Positions 6,326 through 12,360 of a stretch of DNA of 22,448 nt are shown here, piece after piece; within the stretch, counting starts at the first letter, position 1, and each line of letters opens with the position of its first letter. Under the pieces are notes generated by a model. It was not told the origin of the DNA. It made no database searches and was given only the letters and a program-made list of their open reading frames with translations. The stretch is taken from the NCBI GenBank assembly GCA_937965795.1, contig CALCMD010000044.1, positions 1 to 22,448 of the forward strand, in the 5' to 3' direction. The stretch comes from an uncultured Lachnospiraceae bacterium. GTDB lineage: Bacteria > Bacillota > Clostridia > Lachnospirales > Lachnospiraceae. The position numbers were made by a program, and so were the translations under genes.

Positions 6326-6445
6326 ATGCTGTATATTGAAGTTGAAACAGAAGAAACGGGCGGCAGTTTCCAAAGGCTACAGGCTTACGTTGCCGCAGCA
6401 GAGCAGGTAAAAGAATACAGTCAGGAAGGAGACAGGGACATATGA
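6326..6445 (+). CDS. 39-aa small ORF upstream of and coupled to the DUF5688 gene
   Basis: The ORF reads MLYIEVETEETGGSFQRLQA and ends GDRDI. It is preceded by GGGAGAGGAG at about 6-base spacing, and its stop overlaps the next start (ATGA). The N-terminus is strand-like (LYIEVET) and the rest one amphipathic helix. It could be a real small protein or a leader peptide that couples translation of the DUF5688 gene. No homology was recognised. Ribosome site and overlap make it more likely coding than not. Confidence 0.5.
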   Translation: MLYIEVETEETGGSFQRLQAYVAAAEQVKEYSQEGDRDI

Positions 6446-7464
6446 TGGACAGGAAAGAATTTGCTGTTTATGTACAACAGCACATAAAAGAATTCTATGA
6501 TAAAAAAGAGTACCCGCAAGGCACTGAAGCAATCATCCTGGAGATTGACAAGGGCTCCGGGAGGACCGTCACCGGGCTGGTGCTAAAAAAGCCGGATGAG
6601 GATAACGCCCCGTGCATCCATCTGGAAGATTATTACATGGAATACCGGAACGGAAAGCGGATAGAAAATATCCTGGAGGAGATTGCAGAGGTGGACAGGT
6701 GGATACGGGGCAAGACCAGAGTGCCCCAGTCCCTGAAGGAAGAGCTGTCTTTTGAGGCAGCCTATAGCGGCATATACCTCCAGGTGTGTGACACGGAGAA
6801 AAGCCGCGCTTTCCTGGCAGAAAGGCCGCACACAGAAGTTGGGGACCTTTCTGCTGTCTACCAGATCAGGTACGCGGCAGACGGGCAGGGAGCCTTTGGC
6901 ATGGACATAAAAAATGAGCTGTTTGAGTCGTGGGGGATTACCCTGGAGGAGCTGCACAGGACAGCGCTTTCCAACATGCAGGAGGACTTCCCCACAAGGA
7001 TGTACAGTGCGGAAGAAATGTTATTCCATTTGGGATTGGGATTAAGGGAACCCGTGGACCTCCTGGGCGGCGCAGGGCAGGCCGCTCCTTTTGACGCACC
7101 GTTCTACGTCCTGACGAATGAGGGAAAGTTTTATGGCGCTGCGTGCCTCTTTGACGAAGAGGCGCTGTACCGCGCGTCCATAAGGCTTGGAGGAAATTTT
7201 TTCCTGCTTCCGTCCTCCAGGCATGACATGCTGGCGGTGCCGGAAGGCCAGGCGGGCAGTTATGAGGAGCTGGCCGCTATGGTCTGTGAGATTAACCGGA
7301 CGAAAGTGGCGCCAGAAGATTTCCTGTCTGATAAAGTCCAGTATTATGACCGGGAGAGGAAACAGATCCTGGGGGAAAAGGGGTATCTGGAATACCGTGA
7401 GAGCCAGAGGCTGCGGGAGGAAGAGAAGAAGCTGGAGAAGAAGCATCGTGAACCGAAATTATAG
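6442..7464 (+). CDS. DUF5688 family protein
   Basis: This 340-aa protein starts at the first of two adjacent ATG codons (6442, 6445), with AGGAAGGAGA upstream. Recognisable DUF5688 features are the N-terminal KEFAVYVQQHIKEF segment, the central DFPTRMYSAEEMLFHLG and the C-terminal APFYVLTNEGKFYGAACLF with FFLLPSSRHDMLAVPE. A final EINRTKVAPEDFLSDKVQYY block and a highly charged helix follow. The family is widespread on Clostridia mobile elements and its biochemical role is unknown; it often lies near antirestriction or transfer genes, as here, where ArdA follows. No membrane segment or signal peptide is present, so it is cytosolic. Confidence 0.8.
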   Translation: MMDRKEFAVYVQQHIKEFYDKKEYPQGTEAIILEIDKGSGRTVTGLVLKKPDEDNAPCIHLEDYYMEYRNGKRIENILEEIAEVDRWIRGKTRVPQSLKEELSFEAAYSGIYLQVCDTEKSRAFLAERPHTEVGDLSAVYQIRYAADGQGAFGMDIKNELFESWGITLEELHRTALSNMQEDFPTRMYSAEEMLFHLGLGLREPVDLLGGAGQAAPFDAPFYVLTNEGKFYGAACLFDEEALYRASIRLGGNFFLLPSSRHDMLAVPEGQAGSYEELAAMVCEINRTKVAPEDFLSDKVQYYDRERKQILGEKGYLEYRESQRLREEEKKLEKKHREPKL

Positions 7465-7476
7465 GATGGGAACAGC

Positions 7477-7503
7477 AGGCAGGGCGAGGGAAAGGCCCCG
7501 CCT
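7477..7503 (+). other. GC-rich hairpin after the DUF5688 gene
   Basis: AGGCAGGGC (7477-7485) pairs with GCCCCGCCT (7495-7503) with one G-U pair. The left arm and the preceding ccgaaattatag match the segment after the gene at 2898-3191, where a similar hairpin occurs. There is no U tract. Confidence 0.45.
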
Positions 7504-7533
7504 GACCCGTGACGCAGGAAAGGAAGCGAAGAC

Positions 7534-8262
7534 ATGGAGAAAACAGAGAACAGGGAAGGAAAGGCATTCAGCGTGTGGATTGGAAACGTTAACGCATATG
7601 CCAGCGGAGATTTGACAGGGGAGTGGGTGGATGTCCCAACATCCCCGGATACCCTGGAAGGGGCGCTCGCCCGGATTGGCGGGGAGAAGCAGATGGCCTT
7701 TGATTACGACATCCCGGAAAAGTATGGATTCCTGCATGATATCGTCAGCGAATACAGCGGGCCGGAAGAACTGAACCTTCTTGGGGCTATGCTGGAGGGA
7801 TTAAGCAGGCCGGAGCTTGAGGCGGTGGAGGCTTATGCCGAGTCCAATGGCAGCATGGGGCTTCCGGAATTACTGAATGTGGTGGCGCAGGCGGATGCGA
7901 TTCCATATTTCCCCTACAAATTTGATGGGATGGAGCGCGCGGAGAACATATCGGCAGAGGAGGCATACGGGTATATGGCAGTGGAAAACGGAATGCCGGA
8001 CCTGAAAAGTATGCTGGAAAATTACCATCTGGAGAATTACCTGGATTATGAAGCGATTGGCCGGGACGCGAACATGAGTGGCACCATACAGCTATGCGGG
8101 AACGGCTACCTGAACCTGGCGGAAGAAGGCCCGGACCTGGCGCTGTACACGGTGGATGAGCTGAAGGCGGAGTATGGGCTGGCTGCGGATCCAGAAAGTG
8201 TCCAGCAGGAAGCGGTACAGGCTGCTGACAGGCATGTGGATATCAAAGGACCGAGGGTGTAA
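7534..8262 (+). CDS. ardA: ArdA-type antirestriction protein
   Basis: This 242-aa protein starts at the ATG after AGGAAAGGAAG. The N-terminal block VWIGNVNAYASGDLTGEWVD matches the opening of ArdA proteins ('V.V.NL.AY..G.L.G.W.D'), followed by DIPEKYGFLHDIVSEYSGPE. The C-terminal half (FPYKFDGMERAENISAEEAY, LENYLDYEAIGRD) continues the acidic ArdA pattern. ArdA is a DNA-mimic dimer that blocks type I restriction enzymes and protects the incoming strand in a new host. Tn916 ArdA is about 166 aa, so this protein carries about 40 extra residues after the ArdA core, ending in a polar tail. It is cytosolic and predicted very acidic, consistent with DNA mimicry. The next gene begins three bases after the stop. 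Confidence 0.85.
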   Translation: MEKTENREGKAFSVWIGNVNAYASGDLTGEWVDVPTSPDTLEGALARIGGEKQMAFDYDIPEKYGFLHDIVSEYSGPEELNLLGAMLEGLSRPELEAVEAYAESNGSMGLPELLNVVAQADAIPYFPYKFDGMERAENISAEEAYGYMAVENGMPDLKSMLENYHLENYLDYEAIGRDANMSGTIQLCGNGYLNLAEEGPDLALYTVDELKAEYGLAADPESVQQEAVQAADRHVDIKGPRV

Positions 8263-8265
8263 ATT

Positions 8266-9738
8266 ATGAAAAAGATAAAAGCATCTGCGATAGGGATGAC
8301 AGGAAAAAAACAATGCCGTATCCTGGGGAAAAATATTCGAAAAGTCAGCTTCGAACATCCATTCCTTAATGGAAATATGCTTGTGATTGGGGCGGAAAGA
8401 ACATTCAAAAAGACTACGCTTATGTATCCGAATATCCTCCAGATGGAGTCAACATATGTAATCCTTGATGTGAATGGATGTACGCAGAGGAAATTCGGGA
8501 AAGCATTTTTAGATGCGGGATATTGTGTGCGCTCCCTGAACCTGAAAGAACCGGAGAAATCGGACCGTTATAATCCCTTTGTTTACATCGAGACAGAGGA
8601 TGACCTGATCCGGCAGGTGAAAGTGCTGCAAAATTACGTAAGGCCGATGCAGAGCATGAACGCAGCGGAACCGTTCTGGGAGGACGGCGTGAGGCTCTAT
8701 CTTCAGGCACTGTTTTATTACGAATGGCTCGATTCGAGGGAAAATAACAGAGTGGGCAGCATGAACGGGATCGTCCGTCTTGTGAACCTGGAGAACCAGC
8801 ATATTAATGAAAACACGACAAGGCTCCAGCAGCTCATGGATAAGAAAGCGGCTGTTTACGGGGAGGACTACCCGCCTGTGCGGGATTACCGGAAGCTGAA
8901 GGAAAGCGCCCCGGACACCGTGCGGTCCATCTTCATCATGGTAAACGCCATGCTTACCCTGTGCGAAACGGCGGAGATGCGCCGCATTTTTTCAGGCAAT
9001 GATATCGACATCCGGGCGCTGGGGACAGGCGTGGGAGGAGACCCGGAGAGGAAAACAATCCTTTTCCTTGTGATACCGGATAACAACAATGTGTATAATT
9101 TCCTGATCTCCATGTTTTATACCCAGATGTTTGATATCCTGGTCCGCCTGTCAGAGGAGCTGCATGCACCCCTGCCCTGCCATGTAGAGGTATGGATGGA
9201 TCAATTCTACATGGTAAGGCCCATAGATGCAGGAAGATTGATGGCGGTAAACAAAGGACGCAATATATCCATGATTCCTGTCGTCCGGTCTTTTTCCCAA
9301 CTGAAAACAATCTGTGAAGAGGATGGCTGGAGCATTCCATTATTTGAGGATTGTATGGAGGTGATCGTATATTTTGGATGTCCCTTCAAAGATCAGGAAA
9401 CTTCTTTTTATATTTCTGAAAAAACCGGGGGGCAAACCATTCAAAGAATAGAGCAGGATGGCAGAAAGAAGGGTATGGCCCAAAAACTGCGTACAATAGT
9501 GGCCGGGAAAGAGAACTTCAAAGCAGCGGGACAGAAAAGGTTCAGGTGTCCACTTCTGGAAACTGGGAAAACCAACCAGACGCCGATAACGGACTGCATG
9601 ATCTTTCTGAAAGGGCAGAACCCAATATATGCAAAAAAGGCAATCCCATTTGATATTCCGGAATGTGGGTATAAAGCTTCCGGGAAATGGAAGACGTGTT
9701 ATCAGGAAGCCTGCGGCAAGGGCAGTGAGGATACATGA
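8266..9738 (+). CDS. Truncated VirD4/TraG paralogue with degenerate ATPase motifs
   Basis: This 490-aa protein aligns with the intact VirD4 (12361-14646) from just after the latter's membrane domain to about its residue 570. It therefore lacks both membrane helices and the C-terminal extension. The long centre (about 8530-9190) is near-identical in protein and highly similar in DNA. Three key sites are altered: Walker A is GAERTFKKTT (42-51) where the intact copy has GSSGTFKTT; LDVKGD has become LDVNGC; and Walker B MDEF has become MDQF (Asp312-Gln313). It should be unable to hydrolyse ATP, yet the frame has no stop. It may be a decaying duplicate or a regulatory pseudo-ATPase that joins VirD4 hexamers. 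The flanks are AT-richer and more diverged than the centre. Confidence 0.85.
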   Translation: MKKIKASAIGMTGKKQCRILGKNIRKVSFEHPFLNGNMLVIGAERTFKKTTLMYPNILQMESTYVILDVNGCTQRKFGKAFLDAGYCVRSLNLKEPEKSDRYNPFVYIETEDDLIRQVKVLQNYVRPMQSMNAAEPFWEDGVRLYLQALFYYEWLDSRENNRVGSMNGIVRLVNLENQHINENTTRLQQLMDKKAAVYGEDYPPVRDYRKLKESAPDTVRSIFIMVNAMLTLCETAEMRRIFSGNDIDIRALGTGVGGDPERKTILFLVIPDNNNVYNFLISMFYTQMFDILVRLSEELHAPLPCHVEVWMDQFYMVRPIDAGRLMAVNKGRNISMIPVVRSFSQLKTICEEDGWSIPLFEDCMEVIVYFGCPFKDQETSFYISEKTGGQTIQRIEQDGRKKGMAQKLRTIVAGKENFKAAGQKRFRCPLLETGKTNQTPITDCMIFLKGQNPIYAKKAIPFDIPECGYKASGKWKTCYQEACGKGSEDT

Positions 9739-9748
9739 TGAAAGGGAC

Positions 9749-9765
9749 GTGCCGGAATCCGGCAC
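9749..9765 (+). repeat. 17-bp palindrome copy 3 (A centre), intergenic
   Basis: GTGCCGGAATCCGGCAC lies between the truncated VirD4 gene and the 61-aa ORF, ending 18 bases before the start at 9784 and directly before its GGGAGGAGGG ribosome site. Confidence 0.9.
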
Positions 9766-9783
9766 GGGGAGGAGGGATGCCAG

Positions 9784-9969
9784 ATGGACATCGGATATGA
9801 GCTTATGCGCCTGCACCGCCAGATCCGGCGTCTGGAGAAGCAGATCAAGGCCTGCCAGGCACAGATGGAATACTGCCTGTCCATACCGGACAGGGATTCC
9901 TTAAGGCATGAGGAGGGCATACGCATACAAGAGGGCAGCGCCATGCCGGACAAGGCGGCCGTGGTATAG
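9784..9969 (+). CDS. 61-aa coiled-coil protein, unknown
   Basis: A strong GGAGGAGGG site lies about 8 bases before the ATG. Residues 1-32 form a basic amphipathic coiled coil (LMRLHRQIRRLEKQIKACQA), followed by a polar tail rich in Asp, Glu and Met. No known family was recognised. It is followed after 14 bases by the 316-aa coiled-coil gene, so the two are probably co-expressed. Palindrome copy 3 sits immediately upstream of its ribosome site. Confidence 0.6.
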   Translation: MDIGYELMRLHRQIRRLEKQIKACQAQMEYCLSIPDRDSLRHEEGIRIQEGSAMPDKAAVV

Positions 9970-9983
9970 AAAGGAAAAGGAAG

Positions 9984-10934
9984 ATGGAAGAAAAACACCA
10001 GGGGCAGCCGGGGGACGTACAGGAAAAGAAGGCGGCAAACACGCTGTGGACGGTCATGCAGTATTCGGGGCATTACAGGAAGGAATATGAGGAATGCCTT
10101 CCCTGCATCAGCCGTTTCCAGCAGGTTGAGCAGATGTATGCCTGTATGCTGGCGGATGTACCGGCAATGAAAATCAAGGACGTACTCACAAACCCGAAAC
10201 TGAAAGAGGGGGAGAAAGAGAGGGCGTTAGAGGAGCTGTGGCAACAGGTTTTCAAAAAACCCGTCCTCCCAACACAGGAACAGGAGAAGGAACTGAAATC
10301 CGTGCGGGAATACGTCCAGCGCCTGGAACTGGAGGTGACGCGGATGCAGGCGGACCTCTCCCGGATCGGGACGGACCGGGAGCGCGCCAGGATGGACCGG
10401 GAGGATGGCGTGGCGGAATTTTTGGAAGAAGCCCCGGAACAAAAGGAAGCAGCGCCGAAACCCGCACGGGGAAGGAAGAAAAAGGATGGAGGCCTGCCGG
10501 GGGTTATGAGGATGGGCGGACCCGGAAGCGTCCGCCTGGATAAAATAGAAAACAAGGTCAAGGAGCTTGTAAAAACCGTGGAAGAGCAGGAGAAGAAAAT
10601 CGCATATATAGAAGCGGAAGGCTCCCAGGTGCGGGGCATTGTCCTTTCCGGGCCAAAAGAAAAAGGGGCTCTTTCCAGACGCCTGGGAAGAAAGAAGATG
10701 GAAGCGGAAAAGGAAAGGATCGACCGCCTGCTCGCGGAAGGATACGGGGCGGACCAGCTCGATTTCCTGCTGAAATGCCGGGAGGAAGGCGTGGCATGGG
10801 AAGTGATTGAATGCTTTTCCGGAAAGGAGATACCGGTGGGGCTGATGAAGAAGCTGAAAGATTATTACCTGGACAAAGAAAAAGGAGGCGTGCCGGATTC
10901 CGGCACGCAGGAAGGAGCGGCCGATGGAAAATGA
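9984..10934 (+). CDS. 316-aa coiled-coil protein of the coupling-protein operon, unknown
   Basis: The start is the ATG after AAAGGAAAAGGAAG. Residues 20-60 are a helical, Cys-containing region (MQYSGHYRKEYEECLPCISR), and 80-125 form a coiled coil. Residues 140-185 are a basic, Pro/Lys-rich linker (PARGRKKKDGG), and 190-215 a second coiled coil (LDKIENKVKELVKTVEEQEK). The end (about 240-305) is a helical module, ERIDRLLAEGYGADQLDFLL... ending KKLKDYYL. The last residues contain VPDSGT from palindrome copy 4. The stop lies inside the next gene (11-base overlap). There is no enzyme motif, membrane helix or signal. A scaffolding role beside the PcfB-like protein and VirD4 is inferred from position only. 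Confidence 0.7.
   Translation: MEEKHQGQPGDVQEKKAANTLWTVMQYSGHYRKEYEECLPCISRFQQVEQMYACMLADVPAMKIKDVLTNPKLKEGEKERALEELWQQVFKKPVLPTQEQEKELKSVREYVQRLELEVTRMQADLSRIGTDRERARMDREDGVAEFLEEAPEQKEAAPKPARGRKKKDGGLPGVMRMGGPGSVRLDKIENKVKELVKTVEEQEKKIAYIEAEGSQVRGIVLSGPKEKGALSRRLGRKKMEAEKERIDRLLAEGYGADQLDFLLKCREEGVAWEVIECFSGKEIPVGLMKKLKDYYLDKEKGGVPDSGTQEGAADGK
10890..10906 (+). repeat. 17-bp palindrome copy 4 (T centre), in frame near a gene end
   Basis: GTGCCGGATTCCGGCAC (extended by two paired bases each side, 10888-10908) is read as VPDSGT eight codons before the stop of the 316-aa gene. It ends 17 bases before the next start at 10924. Confidence 0.9.
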
Positions 10935-12348
10935 TAAGGAAATGGAGAAAATATTGATGAACATCAAGCAGGGAGGCGGAGGGATTGTTTCCCTGCTCCT
11001 TTTTACGGCGCAGATGCAGATGCAGCTTTTCGTGTTCCTGGCGCGCATGGCAAAAAAAGCGTTCATCGCAAGCGGGACCCTGGGGAAGTACCAGACCTTC
11101 CTCGCAAAGACGGAGGGGAAGTTCCAGATCTACAATATCCCCATCCCTAAACAGCACGCAGAGAAAATCATACAGCTTGGGGAGATGGAGGTAAAGCTGG
11201 AAAGGGAGAAAAACCGGTCCGTGGCAAAAAGCCTCCGTAAGGAGATCGAGGCGCTGAAAAAGGAGATCCCGGAACTTTCGCAGCTGGAAAAGCTGGGGAT
11301 TTCCCATTACGTCCTGCCGAAACTGAACGGAGGCGAGAACAGCCTCCAGGTGGCGGTGGCAAAAAACGACATCCCGAATTTTAAGGTATGGTACCTCAAC
11401 CATTTAAATGACGGGCTTTCCGGCGGGGAACTTGGGCTGGGGGAGCTGAAAAGCTTTACGGAAGGGAATTACAGCATTTTCAACCTGCCGTTTGAAGGGG
11501 ACGAAGTACAGGACATGCTGCATGATTTTGACGTCCTGGGCATGAATTATTCCCTCCTCCCGGACCTGAAAGTGGGGGACGGCTACACGCAGGTGGCGGT
11601 GGCAAACAAAGACCAGGAGACGTTGGATGGATGGTTTGCGATATGGAAGGAAAAACAGATCCAGGAAGGGAAAGAGGCAAGGGATTACCGGAAGATCAGC
11701 AGGGAGGCATACCTGGAGACGTCGGAGATCGACGTGGAGGACTATATTGCGGGCACGGACCAGAAGTACAGGGAAGCGGACGCAGAGTTTTCACAGGCTG
11801 AGGGGGCGGTGGACGTCATGGAAAACATGGAAAAAGAAACGATAAAAGATGATACGTCCAAAGAGTTCCAGGACCTTTCGGAGAACCCGGATTATGTGAA
11901 GATCTCCATCAACCATGAGACGCTCGTGGACAGGGGCAGCCACCGATTATCAGAAGAGACAAGGGAAATAGCTGAGAAAACCGGCCAGTTCCTTTCCCGC
12001 ATCCCGGGCACGTTTGGACCAACAAGGCAGGAGACCCTGGTGCTGCCCAAGAGCCGGGTATTCCGGACGGATGAAGGGAAAACCTACGTAGGGTTCCTGC
12101 CAAAAAATGGGAAAACGCTGGTGATGAAGGCGGACGGGAAGTTTGAAAGGCGTACATTTGAAGAAGCTTATAAACCGTACGACATAGTGCAAAGGGGCTT
12201 CAACAAAGTGCAGAACATGGCAAAAGAAGGGGAAGCCCCAGGGCAGGAAAAAAGCATGGAAAAACCTGCGGGGCTTCCGGGGGCGGGGAAACCAGGAAGC
12301 GCCACACCAAAACCGGGAGTACCGCTTCCGGCTGTGCCCAAACGGTAG
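10924..12348 (+). CDS. PcfB-position protein with a duplicated DUF3801-like domain
   Basis: This 474-aa protein starts inside the end of the upstream gene, with AAGGAGCGG before the ATG. Residues 18-50 are hydrophobic to amphipathic (GIVSLLLFTAQMQMQLFVFL). Two related modules follow: 66-160 (FQIYNIPIP ... LGISHYVLPKL ... LQVAVAKND ... VWYL) and 182-242 (YSIFNLPF ... LGMNYSLLPDL ... TQVAVANKD ... GWFAIW). The pattern 'helix, Y-x-LLP-x-L, QVAVA-x-x-D, helix' recalls the DUF3801/PcfB fold. A charged middle, a strand-rich region (VLPKSRVFRTDEGKTYVGFL) and a Pro/Gly-rich tail complete it. PcfB bridges relaxosome and coupling protein in pCF10, and PcfB-family genes directly precede VirD4 in this ICE class, as here. 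The domain call is an inference. Confidence 0.65.
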   Translation: MENDKEMEKILMNIKQGGGGIVSLLLFTAQMQMQLFVFLARMAKKAFIASGTLGKYQTFLAKTEGKFQIYNIPIPKQHAEKIIQLGEMEVKLEREKNRSVAKSLRKEIEALKKEIPELSQLEKLGISHYVLPKLNGGENSLQVAVAKNDIPNFKVWYLNHLNDGLSGGELGLGELKSFTEGNYSIFNLPFEGDEVQDMLHDFDVLGMNYSLLPDLKVGDGYTQVAVANKDQETLDGWFAIWKEKQIQEGKEARDYRKISREAYLETSEIDVEDYIAGTDQKYREADAEFSQAEGAVDVMENMEKETIKDDTSKEFQDLSENPDYVKISINHETLVDRGSHRLSEETREIAEKTGQFLSRIPGTFGPTRQETLVLPKSRVFRTDEGKTYVGFLPKNGKTLVMKADGKFERRTFEEAYKPYDIVQRGFNKVQNMAKEGEAPGQEKSMEKPAGLPGAGKPGSATPKPGVPLPAVPKR

Positions 12349-12360
12349 GAGGCGGAAGCT

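Noticed and set aside
7187..7615. 142-codon plus-strand ORF overlapping the end of DUF5688 and the start of ardA
   Set aside because: Arg/Trp-rich out-of-frame reading of two well-supported genes, with no domain.
10227..11403. Long minus-strand ORFs opposite the coiled-coil and PcfB-position genes
   Set aside because: Shadows of Lys/Glu-rich coding sequence (Leu/Phe/Pro-rich translation), overlapping each other, with no motifs.
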